Assembly: GCA_035649495.1 (NCBI GenBank) | Contig: DASRJL010000043.1 | Location: 1 to 64,000, forward strand | Source of the DNA: SG8-41 sp035649495 | Lineage (GTDB): Bacteria > Pseudomonadota > Gammaproteobacteria > Burkholderiales > SG8-41 | DNA: 64,000 nt | Direction: 5' to 3' | Part shown: piece after piece, positions 17,079 to 24,355 of the stretch | How positions within the stretch are numbered: position 1 is the first letter of the stretch | Layout: every line of letters begins with the position of its first letter | Notes under the pieces: model-generated | Database searches by the model: none | Told to the model about the DNA's origin: nothing | What the model saw: the letters and a program-made list of their open reading frames with translations, nothing else | Translations under genes and position numbers: made by a program

Positions 17079-18065
17079 TCAGGCGTCGGGATCCACGAAG
17101 AAATCGCTCACTTCGTAGCTGCGCTTCAGCATGCCCTGCTGGTGGACGTACTTGATCAGGGCCTCGATCGAGGGCCGGTTGGCCTTGACGCCGTAGGGCA
17201 GCGGATCCCCGACGATCTGCGCCAGCTCGGAGAGCTGCTTGTCCTTGCCCGCGGCCTTGTCGGGGGAAGGAAGCTGCTTCACGTAGCGTTCCTTGGCCTC
17301 GGCGAACGCCTTGTAGAGCGAGCCAGCGACCCACGGATGCTCCTTCAACACCGAGTCCTTGACGACAATCGTCCCGTGGAACGGATAGATCCCGGTCCGG
17401 CGGTACCACTCGGCTTCGAGCTTCCTCGAATCCTTGAAGAACTCGACGTAGTTGGTTTCCGTGGGCTTGGCGGCTCCGGCAGCCCAGCCTTCCTTGGGCG
17501 CGCCCGTGCGACCGAGACCGGCGTTTCCCGTGAAACCGGCCTGCAGCTCGCCCGACGCCATCATGCTGACGAGCGACTTGCCCTCGGGAACGTGCTTCAC
17601 GAAGGACGGCAGCTTGAGCGTCGTCACGTGCTCCTCGTCGTCCACCCACCAGGTGATCTTCGAGATGTCGATGTCGTACTCGTTCTGCAGGATGCCGCGG
17701 CCCCAGACCCCGGTGGTCACCGAATAGGCGCGCACGCCGGCGTTCTTGCCCTCGAGGTCCTTGGGCTTGACTATGCCCACATCGGGCCGGTAGACGAATC
17801 CGGAATGGTGGAAGTTGCGCGAGACGAAGATCGGCAGGGCCTTGAACGGCGCGCCGTGCTCGCGAGCGATCATGTAGGTCGAGGGCGCGATGTCGCAAAC
17901 GTCGAACTCGACGTCCCGTACCATGCGGCGGTAAGCGGCGATCTGGGGCTCCACGTTCACGAACTCGGGCGTTATCCCCTCGATCGGGATGCTGCCGTCC
18001 TTGAGGGCAGAAGTGTGGCCCTGGGTGGAAATGGCCATCTTCAATCGCAGCGGGGTGCTGGGCAT
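17079..18065 (-). CDS. Pht5-like decarboxylase / NMT1-type binding fold, cytosolic
   Basis: A 328-residue paralogue of the gene at 15259-16161. Shared blocks include RLKMAISTQGHTSALKDG, VEFDVCDIAPSTYMIA, FKALPIFVSRNFHHSGFVYR, DLEGKNAGVRAYSVTTGVWG and GILQNEYDIDIS. The first 27 codons of the longest frame overlap the upstream receptor's end and are not protein-like. The ATG at 18065 has an AAGGAA site 7-8 nt before it. It has no signal peptide. By analogy with Pht5 it may decarboxylate an aromatic or unsaturated dicarboxylic acid, and two diverged copies suggest either two steps or a heteromer. Confidence 0.78.
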   Translation of the reverse strand: MPSTPLRLKMAISTQGHTSALKDGSIPIEGITPEFVNVEPQIAAYRRMVRDVEFDVCDIAPSTYMIAREHGAPFKALPIFVSRNFHHSGFVYRPDVGIVKPKDLEGKNAGVRAYSVTTGVWGRGILQNEYDIDISKITWWVDDEEHVTTLKLPSFVKHVPEGKSLVSMMASGELQAGFTGNAGLGRTGAPKEGWAAGAAKPTETNYVEFFKDSRKLEAEWYRRTGIYPFHGTIVVKDSVLKEHPWVAGSLYKAFAEAKERYVKQLPSPDKAAGKDKQLSELAQIVGDPLPYGVKANRPSIEALIKYVHQQGMLKRSYEVSDFFVDPDA

Positions 18066-18096
18066 CGGATTTCCTTCGATGAGTTGAAAACAGGAG

Positions 18097-19032
18097 TTAC
18101 AGCCGCTCGATCTTCGCCTGCTCGATGAGCTTCCTCCATTTGGCAATTTCGGACGCCATCAGCTGGCGCGCCTCCTGGGGCGTGGCGGCGCGGGCCTCGA
18201 TACCGATTTCCTGCAGCGTCTGCCGGACTTCCGGGACGTCTGCGGCGCGAGCGATTTCCTTTGCCAGGCGGTCCACGATCGCGGCAGGTGTCCGGGCCGG
18301 CACGCTGAAGCCGGTCCAGGAAGAAACGTTGTAGCCCGGAAGGCCGGCTTCGGCCAGGGTGGGAACATCCGGCAGTCCGGCGAAACGCCGGTCCGATCCC
18401 ACCGCCAGCGCCTTCAGCGAGTTGCTCTTGATGTGCGACAGCACGGGACCCAGCAGCTCGAACGCCACGCCGATCTCGTTGCCCCTCAACGAGGCGATCA
18501 GCAGCGTGTTGGATTTGAAGGGCACGGTCTGCGTTTCGATCCTGGCTATGGACTTGAACAGCTCGGCGGCAAGGTACTGAGTGCTGCCCACGATGATGGT
18601 GCCGATGTTGAGCCTGCCGGGGTTCTTCCTCGCGAACGCGAGCACTTCCGGGAGCGAGTTGAATCCCGACTGCGGCGTGACGACCAGCCCCAGCTGAAAG
18701 AAGGCCGCCGAGGACACCATCGTGACGTCCTTCATCACGTCGTAGGGCAGCTTCTTGAACAGCGACGCGCTGATGGCCGCGGCATTGCCTGACTGCAGCA
18801 GGGTGTAGCCGTCGGGGCTGGCATTCACCACCGCCATCGCGGCCGCGACGCCGCCCGCAGCCGGCCGGTTATCGACTACGATCTGCTGGCCCATGCTTCG
18901 GCTCATCTGCTGCGCAAAGAGCCGCATGCTGATGTCCCCGACGCCGCCCGTGCCCACGCCCAGCACCAGCCGGATCGGCCTTGACGGGTACGGCTCCGCG
19001 GCCGGGGCGGCGCCGCAGAAGGCCAATGACAT
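18097..19032 (-). CDS. Bug/TctC-family periplasmic receptor, first gene of LysR-linked operon
   Basis: A receptor of at least 311 residues: YPSRPIRLVLGVGTGG, VVDNRPAAGG, SPDGYTLL, NPGRLNIGTIIVGSTQYLAAEL, PTLAEAGLPGYN and PARTPAAIVDRL. From the ATG at 19032 the signal peptide is only MSLAFCGAAPAA, too short. Twelve codons upstream a CTG at 19068 follows a perfect GGAGGAG site with 7-nt spacing and would give a full signal peptide with a basic start (FCWIRRLLAGLMSLAFCG). The true start may therefore be a CTG. It is the promoter-proximal gene of the nine-gene operon, divergent from the LysR gene. Confidence 0.9.
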   Translation of the reverse strand: MSLAFCGAAPAAEPYPSRPIRLVLGVGTGGVGDISMRLFAQQMSRSMGQQIVVDNRPAAGGVAAAMAVVNASPDGYTLLQSGNAAAISASLFKKLPYDVMKDVTMVSSAAFFQLGLVVTPQSGFNSLPEVLAFARKNPGRLNIGTIIVGSTQYLAAELFKSIARIETQTVPFKSNTLLIASLRGNEIGVAFELLGPVLSHIKSNSLKALAVGSDRRFAGLPDVPTLAEAGLPGYNVSSWTGFSVPARTPAAIVDRLAKEIARAADVPEVRQTLQEIGIEARAATPQEARQLMASEIAKWRKLIEQAKIERL

Positions 19033-19146
19033 CAGGCCGGCGAGCAGCCTGCGTATCCAGCAGAACAGAAAGGATCTCCTCCGTTGCGTCGCGGCCGGTG
19101 GCCAAACCCGGCCGGTCGTGGCGTGGCCGAATCATCGCGCTTCGAG

Positions 19147-19196
19147 CGATTACTATCCAGTGAAATATACGGCCGCCCCCATAACTGTTTGGTAAT
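19147..19196 (-). promoter_or_regulatory. LysR-type operator/promoter element, copy 1
   Basis: Between the divergent LysR and Bug genes lies a 50-nt element nearly repeated at 34415-34464. Read on the minus strand it has an imperfect palindrome (ATTACCAAACAGTTAT, 19181-19196), then TATATTTCACTGGATAGTAATCG, which looks like a -10 region (TAGTAAT, 19149-19155). The position and palindrome fit a LysR-family activator site upstream of the receptor operon. Assignment to the adjacent LysR protein is inference. Confidence 0.65.
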
Positions 19197-19224
19197 ATCA
19201 GCCTGCTCACCGGCGGAGGCAGCC

Positions 19225-20193
19225 ATGGCCCAGTTCGACGCCTACATTCGCACCAGCTTCAAGCCGCGTCACCTGCGGTTGCTGGTTGCGCTGGACGAGA
19301 TACGCCACCTCGGGAAGGCCGCGGCCAGCATCAACGTGTCCCAGCCCGCGGTTTCCAAGGCGCTGGGCGAGCTCGAGCGGGGGCTCGAGCTGAAGCTGTT
19401 CGAGCGCACGGCGCGCGGCGTCCATCCGACTGCCTACGGGGAATGCATGATTCGTCACGCGCGCACCGTGTTGGGCGAGCTTGCCCAGACGCGGGATGAA
19501 TTGCGCGGGCTCGCTTCCGGCAGCGCCGGCAATATCCGGGTAGGCGCGCTGGCAACCGCGGCGCTCGAACTGCTGCCGCGCGGCCTCGCGATGTTCAAGG
19601 CGCAGCGGCCGGCGATGAACGTGCTCGTGCGGGAGGGGACCGTCGAGATCCTGCTGCCGGAGCTCTGGCAGGGGAACCTCGATCTGATCGTGGGCCGGCT
19701 TCCCAGCGGGCACATCGCGCACGGGCTCGGGGAGAAGACGTTGATGGAGGAGGGCGTGAGCCTCGTCGCCGGCCGCGGTCACCCGCTCGCAAGGCGCAAA
19801 CGGCTCCGCTGGTCCGACCTGATGCTGTACCCATGGGTCCTGCCGCCGGTGAACACCCTGCTGCGCGAGCCGCTCGAACGCGCGTTCGAGGATCACGGCC
19901 TGGCGATGCCGGTCGACCGGATCGAGACGCTTTCGGTTCACGTCATTCGCGCTTACCTGCACTATACGAACGCGATCGCCGCGCTGGCGTCGGATGTGTC
20001 GAGATACTACGAAGCGCTTGAATTGATGGCGATACTTCCGCTGGAGCTGCCGAAACTGGTGCGGCCCGTGGGCATTATCTGGAACCGCCAACGCCCGATC
20101 ACACCGGGCGCCCAGGCACTCATACAGTGCCTGGAGGAAGCCGCACGCCTGGCCAGACTGCCAAAGGCGGTTGCAGGGCGGGGCCGGCGGTAA
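19225..20193 (+). CDS. LysR-family transcriptional regulator (GbpR-like)
   Basis: A 322-residue LysR regulator. The N-terminal winged HTH is clear (HLGKAAASINVSQPAVSKAL, then ELERGLELKLFERTARGVHPT). The effector domain follows from about residue 95 (GNIRVGALATAALELLPRGL), and VIWNRQRPITPGAQAL closes it. This pattern resembles the GbpR sub-group often found beside sugar or organic-acid receptor genes. The ATG at 19225 has a GGAGG site. It is divergent from the nine-gene operon, so it very likely controls it, activating when the imported acid or an intermediate binds. It may also serve the second copy of the operator at 34.4 kb. Confidence 0.9.
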   Translation: MAQFDAYIRTSFKPRHLRLLVALDEIRHLGKAAASINVSQPAVSKALGELERGLELKLFERTARGVHPTAYGECMIRHARTVLGELAQTRDELRGLASGSAGNIRVGALATAALELLPRGLAMFKAQRPAMNVLVREGTVEILLPELWQGNLDLIVGRLPSGHIAHGLGEKTLMEEGVSLVAGRGHPLARRKRLRWSDLMLYPWVLPPVNTLLREPLERAFEDHGLAMPVDRIETLSVHVIRAYLHYTNAIAALASDVSRYYEALELMAILPLELPKLVRPVGIIWNRQRPITPGAQALIQCLEEAARLARLPKAVAGRGRR

Positions 20194-20374
20194 TGCGATA
20201 CGCGCGCACGGCGTGTAGGTACACTCCTGCTGGTTTCTTCCTCTGAAGCGGACATAATTTTATCGATCCCTTGGGGATGATGCGCTCTCTATGTCACGGC
20301 ACGCAGGCGGCGCGGACTGGGATCGTTGCCAATGCAACCCCCTGGCGTAGAGCCATCTTCCAAAGAGGAACATC

Positions 20375-20551
20375 ATGTCAGACGATCCGAAGAAAACTGG
20401 CTGCGCCGATCGCGACCTGATCAGCCTGGAGCAGGACGACAAAGTGCACGACTGGTGTGAGACCCTCGGGGTGTCGGAGGAACAGCTTCGCGCCGCGGTG
20501 CAGTCGTGGTCGGCAACCTGGCCTCAGATGTCCGAGCTTCTCAAACGTTAG
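20375..20551 (+). CDS. DUF3606 small protein
   Basis: A 58-residue protein matching DUF3606: MSDDPKKTGCADRDLISL, then VHDWCETLGVSEEQLRAAVQ. The core is the W-x-x-x-(L/F)-G-V-(S/T)-E-E-x-L-x-x-A-V helix pair. An AGAGGAA site sits 7 nt before the ATG. Members are widespread tiny cytosolic proteins of unknown role. It opens a run of very small genes. Confidence 0.85.
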   Translation: MSDDPKKTGCADRDLISLEQDDKVHDWCETLGVSEEQLRAAVQSWSATWPQMSELLKR

Positions 20552-20594
20552 CGGCGACTCGTTCTCGGATCTGGGGAAGACAAGCCCCGGCCGG

Positions 20595-20885
20595 ATGAAT
20601 ATGGACACTGAGAGCGCGGCACAGATTCGTCGCACTGCTCCCGATACACACAGCGGAATGAACACCCCCCTGCAGCTTTTCACCCGATTGAGGCCCGGTG
20701 TATGGAGATGCGCCCGAACCGGACAGGTGATCGGTCCAACCGGCCGCGCCATCCGCGTGTTCGAGGGCTCCACATTCCGTGTCGGGCAGACCTACATCGA
20801 CTGGGACATTGCGAAGTGGCTGGATGACCGGCTTTGCGGGCCCGAAGCCTTGGAAACAGAGTCTGACAATCCCACCAAAGACTGA
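20595..20885 (+). CDS. Small hypothetical protein
   Basis: A 96-residue protein from the ATG at 20595 (MNMDTESAAQIRR); a second possible start is the ATG at 20658 (MNTPLQLFTRLRPGVW). The core VWRCARTGQVIGPTGRAIRV plus EGSTFRVGQTYIDWDIAKWLD reads like a compact beta fold, perhaps a nucleic-acid or cell-wall binding module, but I do not recognise the family. It follows the DUF3606 gene by 43 nt on the same strand. Confidence 0.5.
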   Translation: MNMDTESAAQIRRTAPDTHSGMNTPLQLFTRLRPGVWRCARTGQVIGPTGRAIRVFEGSTFRVGQTYIDWDIAKWLDDRLCGPEALETESDNPTKD

Positions 20886-20932
20886 AAGTTCGGCGCTCAC
20901 ATAGTCGCTACCCCGAGCTGGAGCGTTGGGCT

Positions 20933-21115
20933 TTATTGAGCTTTGGTTTCTGGGTCAGAATCCGGGTCCACGAAAATATTCCGTCTCCTCGCGGCTCTCC
21001 TGTGGAGTTCGGCGATGGCGCGAGTCATGTAGTCCATTCGCTCACTCGGCCCGAGTTCCCTGAACTCTTCTGCTGTTAGAAAACGGAACGGCCTCGCATA
21101 ACTCTCTTCTGACAC
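20933..21115 (-). CDS. Small hypothetical protein, FRFLT family
   Basis: A 60-residue protein starting with GTG after an AGAGGAAGAA site. Its pattern F-R-F-L-T-x3-F-x2-L-x6-(M/L)-x-Y-(M/L)-x2-A-(I/V)-x2-L-H is shared with the small protein at 53234-53434, so both belong to one family. The tail RRAARRRNIFVDPDSD is basic then acidic. Its start overlaps the end of the Cys-rich frame upstream. The function is unknown. Confidence 0.6.
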   Translation of the reverse strand: MSEESYARPFRFLTAEEFRELGPSERMDYMTRAIAELHRRAARRRNIFVDPDSDPETKAQ

Positions 21116-21249
21116 TTCTTCCTCTCTTTAGCGGCAAATTGCGTGTTCGGCGGAAGCTCGACGGCCGCATGGGTTTTACCCCAGGGATGCTCCTCGCAGA
21201 CCCAGAGGCACCCATGGCAGCGAGGGCAGTTGGAACAAGCCATCATCAT
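21076..21249 (-). CDS. Cys-rich microprotein, putative zinc binder
   Basis: A 57-codon frame beginning with three ATG codons, the first overlapping the previous gene's stop by 4 nt (ATGA), which argues for coupled translation. The product is MMMACSNCPRCHGCLWVCEE, then HPWGKTHAAVELPPN. Five cysteines and a histidine lie within 15 residues (C5, C8, C11, H12, C14, C18), a strong hint of a zinc or Fe-S site. Its last 40 nt overlap the next small gene in another frame. Confidence 0.5.
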   Translation of the reverse strand: MMMACSNCPRCHGCLWVCEEHPWGKTHAAVELPPNTQFAAKERKKCQKRVMRGRSVF

Positions 21250-21554
21250 GGAGCCCTGCCGTCGTTTTCTGATTCCGCTTTGCCGGCTAAATCGTTGATT
21301 ACGACCATAGGTTCATGAAGCGTCGGTTCACCCGGACGATAGGTCGTTAGCCAGCCCTGGTTTTCTACGATCCAGATATGCTGCCTGGAGTCGAACCCGT
21401 GGCGAATCGCATGCGCCATTACCTTTCCAAAATCGTCGCAGAGTTCGGACGTTTGGGAGGATGACTCATCCATCGTCGAGCGCACCCAAGACCAGCGCCC
21501 ATCGGGGTGACGCTTGAATATCCAACGCACGACAGCGCGTTCGGTCGCGTCCAT
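21246..21554 (-). CDS. Hypothetical protein
   Basis: A 102-residue protein from the ATG at 21554: MDATERAVVRWIFKRHPDG, then RWSWVRSTMDESSSQTSELC and HAIRHGFDSRQHIWIVENQG. I do not recognise the family. The composition is normal for a cytosolic protein. It is the first of three overlapping or adjacent minus-strand small genes. The frame continues to 21668, but those residues overlap a non-coding region and look unrelated. Confidence 0.5.
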   Translation of the reverse strand: MDATERAVVRWIFKRHPDGRWSWVRSTMDESSSQTSELCDDFGKVMAHAIRHGFDSRQHIWIVENQGWLTTYRPGEPTLHEPMVVINDLAGKAESENDGRAP

Positions 21555-21928
21555 AAGGCTATTAGATCTTAACTCTGGCCCGCCGCGTAATGCGGAAAAC
21601 GCGCTGTAGTGGTGTAGGACCCTGCCTATACTGGATCGCCCGTGCGCACGCTCCCTCGCGCGCCGCAAGCGGCAGACTATCGCTCGGAGGGTCTAAAGTC
21701 CGCTGGATATGTCTGATAGGACGCGCGGGCCACAGCCCCAATTCGAGGATCCCGATCGCCAGGCTACCCGTTTTGATAGAGGTGCGAGCCGTCTATCGAA
21801 ACAACTAAGAAAGGTAACCCGCGGCTGGCGGGACTTTTGGGAATTCAAGAGGCACTGTCGTTCGACAACCACACGTCGTAGCGCGGATCCGATTGCAATC
21901 GGACCTCGAACCAACGCAATGTGTGTGA

Positions 21929-22150
21929 ATGCAATATTGGGAATATGACATGCGCAGCGGCGCGTGGATGGTTTACGAGTCTGCCCGTTGCCCCATTTGC
22001 GGCGGCGAGCTATCTCGTGTGCATCGACGGTTCGTCGATCGATTATTCAGTCCAGGCCGATACCGTTTTCAGTGCCAATCGCACGCGTGCCGCTGGATAG
22101 GCAATCTGCCAATCAAGGGCGCCCAGGTTGATAACCGACCTGACACCTAG
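21929..22150 (+). CDS. Small zinc-ribbon protein
   Basis: A protein of up to 73 residues with CPICGGELSRVHRRFVDRLF followed by YRFQCQSHACRWIGN. The CxxC...C-x3-C arrangement forms a probable zinc ribbon, and the R-R-F-V-D-R-L linker between the cysteine pairs is a recurrent pattern in small betaproteobacterial zinc-ribbon proteins. The start could also be the ATG at 21950 (MRSGAWMVYESARC). It probably binds nucleic acid or regulates a membrane process. There is no direct evidence. Confidence 0.6.
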   Translation: MQYWEYDMRSGAWMVYESARCPICGGELSRVHRRFVDRLFSPGRYRFQCQSHACRWIGNLPIKGAQVDNRPDT

Positions 22151-22157
22151 CTAGCTG

Positions 22158-22262
22158 ATCCTCCCGCTCAATCAGCGCATCGAGCAGCCCGAGCGCTTCC
22201 GGCGGTAAACGTATTGCCTGCCATGGATCAACAGTAGGCGCTGGCAGAGAGCGGGTCCGGCG
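22158..22262 (-). pseudogene. Relic of the 1173-1427 small gene
   Basis: On the minus strand, just after the receptor gene at 22277, the translation RRTRSLPAPTVDPWQAIRLP runs into PEALGLLDALIERED. This matches the first 25 and last 18 residues of the protein at 1173-1427 with the middle (about 35 residues) deleted and no start codon. DNA identity is also visible (CAGCGCATCGAGCAGCCCGA against CAACGCATCGAGCAGACCGA). Confidence 0.6.
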
Positions 22263-22276
22263 GCTGCTTGTGAGTG

Positions 22277-23284
22277 CTAATGCTCGGTCGGCCGGATGTT
22301 GGCGGCCTTCGCAAGTCGTCCGATCAAGTCGTGCTGCTTCCTCAGCTGCGCCAGGAATTCCTGCGGCGAACTGCCGACCAGGTCGAGACCCTCCTCGTTG
22401 CTGCTCGCACGCAGTGCGGGCGCCTGGAGCGTCTTCACGATCTCGCCGCTCAGGAGGGCAATCAGCCGAGAGGGCAGGGTGACCGGCCCGAAAATGCCGA
22501 GCCAGGACGGTGGGGGCTGGAATCCCGGGATGGCGTCCGCTGCGGCGGCGACCTGGGGCATCCCCCCGAAGGGCTTGCCTTCGACGATGGCAAGCACCCT
22601 CACCTTGCCGGAGCGTATTACGGGCAGCGCCGTCGGGCCGAAGCCGATGGCGATATCGACTTCTCCCGTCAACGCGCCCTGCATCGATTGCACGCCTCCC
22701 TTGTACGGAACGTGCACCAGGCGGGAACCCGTGAGCTGCTGGATCTCCTCGCCCGTGAAATGGTGGGAGGTGCCGAATCCGGACGTGCCGTACGACACCT
22801 TTCCCGGGTTCGCCTTCGCGTAGTCGATCAACTGCGCGAGCGTTTTCACCGGCAGGGCCGGGCCGGCCACGATAACCGTTGTTGCGTTCCACACCTGCGT
22901 GAGCGCGGCAAGATCCTTGAAGACATCCACGCTCTTCGTCTTCGACAGGAACGGGCGCATGATGAGCGCGTTCTGCGTCGCCGCGAGGAGGGTATAGCCG
23001 TCGGGTGCGGCGCGCGCCACGACCTCGGCTGCTACCGCTCCGCCCGCCCCGGGCCGGTTGTCGATGATCACCGGCTGGCCAAACAGATGAGGCAGTAACC
23101 GGCGCAGCTGGACGTCGCCGCCGGTCCCCGCAGCGAGCTCGGTAACCATGCGGATCGGTTTGTCCGGGAAGGTTTGAGAGCACGCCGCGGACGCGGCCAG
23201 CAATGCCGATGCCGCCGTCAGCATTCGTGCCAGGCCCCGAGGCGGTCGCAACAGGGCTGAAAATACCTGCACCCGGATGCGCAT
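22277..23284 (-). CDS. Bug/TctC-family periplasmic receptor
   Basis: A 335-residue receptor: signal peptide RMLTAASALLAASAACSQ, then FPDKPIRMVTELAAGTGGD, VIIDNRPGAGG, APDGYTLL, NPGKVSYGTSGFGTSHHFTG and HVPYKGGVQ. The ATG at 23284 follows GGAGAAAGG. The longer frame to 23389 overlaps the preceding gene and is rejected. It is the last gene of the five-gene minus operon beginning with the ICL/PEP-mutase-like gene, 31 nt after another receptor. Confidence 0.92.
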   Translation of the reverse strand: MRIRVQVFSALLRPPRGLARMLTAASALLAASAACSQTFPDKPIRMVTELAAGTGGDVQLRRLLPHLFGQPVIIDNRPGAGGAVAAEVVARAAPDGYTLLAATQNALIMRPFLSKTKSVDVFKDLAALTQVWNATTVIVAGPALPVKTLAQLIDYAKANPGKVSYGTSGFGTSHHFTGEEIQQLTGSRLVHVPYKGGVQSMQGALTGEVDIAIGFGPTALPVIRSGKVRVLAIVEGKPFGGMPQVAAAADAIPGFQPPPSWLGIFGPVTLPSRLIALLSGEIVKTLQAPALRASSNEEGLDLVGSSPQEFLAQLRKQHDLIGRLAKAANIRPTEH

Positions 23285-23315
23285 GCCTTTCTCCACTCTC
23301 CGCTGCGGGCGCCGC

Positions 23316-24332
23316 TCAGTCGGCGCGTATGCCTGCCTGCTTGATGATCTTTCCCATCGCGAGCATGTCCGCCTTGATCGCTTTGGCAAGCTCGTCCGGA
23401 GAATTGCCCACGATCTCGGAGCCGGCCCGAAGGAACCGCTCTTTCACCTCCGGCCTGTTCAGAACCCTGAGCAGGTCCCGGTTGAGCTGATTGACAACGG
23501 CTGCGGGCGTCGCGCCCGGGGCGAATATGCACTGGTACGACGCCGCTTCATAACCCGGGAGCCCTGACGCCGCGATCGTAGGTAAATCCGGGAACAACGC
23601 GGACCGTTGCGCGGTGGTCACCGCCAGCGGCCTCACCCTCCCGGCTTGTATGTGCGCTCCGACACCGCCCGAGTTGGCGAACATCACCTGCGTTTCTCCG
23701 CCGAGCAGCGCGGTGAGCGCGGGCGCGCCTCCCTTGTAGGTAACGCGCACGATGTCGACTCCGGCCATGGCCTTGAACATTTCCGCCGGCAGATGCGTCG
23801 TGGAGCCCGAAATACCCGAGGAATAGTTGAGCTGTCCCGGGTTTTTCCTGGCAAGGGCAATCAAGTCCTTGACGGATTTCACGGGCAGCGAGGGGTGGAC
23901 GACGAGGATCATGGGAGTCGCTGCCACCAGCGTGATCGGCGCGAAATCCCTGATCGGGTCGTACGAAACGCTTTGCATGAGCGGCAGATGCCAGAGCGCA
24001 GTCCCGAAACCCAGAAGGGTATAGCCATCGGGAGGCGCCTTCGCCACTACTTCGATCGGGATAACGGCACTGCCGCCGCGATTGTCGACGAGGACCTGCT
24101 GGCCCCATAGCTCCGTAAGTCCGGCCGCGACGATACGCGAGACGAAATCGCCGCCAGCCCCGGCTGCCGCGGTTACCACGCGCACGGGCTTGCCGGGATA
24201 GCCCTGGGCCCTGGCCGTATCCACATGTGCTACAAGAGCGGCAACCGCGCACAACCAGAAACTGGATCCCAGCCTTTGCCAGGATGATCGGTTCTTGAGG
24301 TTTCGCGTCAAGGGGCACTGGTCACAGGTCAC
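23316..24332 (-). CDS. Bug/TctC-family periplasmic receptor with repeat-derived leader
   Basis: A receptor of about 338 residues: YPGKPVRVVTAAAGAGGDF, VLVDNRGGSAV, PPDGYTLLG, HPSLPVKSVKDLIALAR, NPGQLNYSSGISGSTTHLPA and PTIAASGLPGYE. Its opening resembles the tandem pair at 12.2-14.2 kb. The start is uncertain: GTG at 24332 (MTCDQCPLTRN), or TTG at 24311 (TRNLKNRSSWQRLG). Either gives a basic n-region before WLCAVAALVAHVDTARAQ. The start region overlaps a heptanucleotide array and half of a REP-like palindrome, so the signal peptide has been partly built from repeat DNA. Confidence 0.88.
   Translation of the reverse strand: MTCDQCPLTRNLKNRSSWQRLGSSFWLCAVAALVAHVDTARAQGYPGKPVRVVTAAAGAGGDFVSRIVAAGLTELWGQQVLVDNRGGSAVIPIEVVAKAPPDGYTLLGFGTALWHLPLMQSVSYDPIRDFAPITLVAATPMILVVHPSLPVKSVKDLIALARKNPGQLNYSSGISGSTTHLPAEMFKAMAGVDIVRVTYKGGAPALTALLGGETQVMFANSGGVGAHIQAGRVRPLAVTTAQRSALFPDLPTIAASGLPGYEAASYQCIFAPGATPAAVVNQLNRDLLRVLNRPEVKERFLRAGSEIVGNSPDELAKAIKADMLAMGKIIKQAGIRAD
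24262..24288. repeat. Half REP-like palindrome inside signal-peptide codons
   Basis: The string CTGGATCCCAGCCTTTGCCA followed by GGATGAT matches one half of the widespread inverted-repeat class also seen complete at 46996-47065 (CTGGATnCCgGC...GCCGGnATGA). It lies within codons for the n-region of the receptor starting at 24332. Confidence 0.55.
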
Positions 24333-24355
24333 CGGTCACTGGTCACTGGTCACGT
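24314..24355. repeat. Heptanucleotide array A (GTCACNG)
   Basis: Six consecutive 7-nt units of the form GTCAC(T/A/C)G at 24314-24355 span the junction between the VOC gene stop and the receptor start. The first unit is degenerate. One of four loci with 7-nt periodicity in the window. Confidence 0.8.

Noticed and set aside
15259..18065. Pht5-like proteins as ABC transporter binding proteins
   Set aside because: Neither has a signal peptide and no ABC permease or ATPase lies nearby, so a cytosolic enzyme is more likely.
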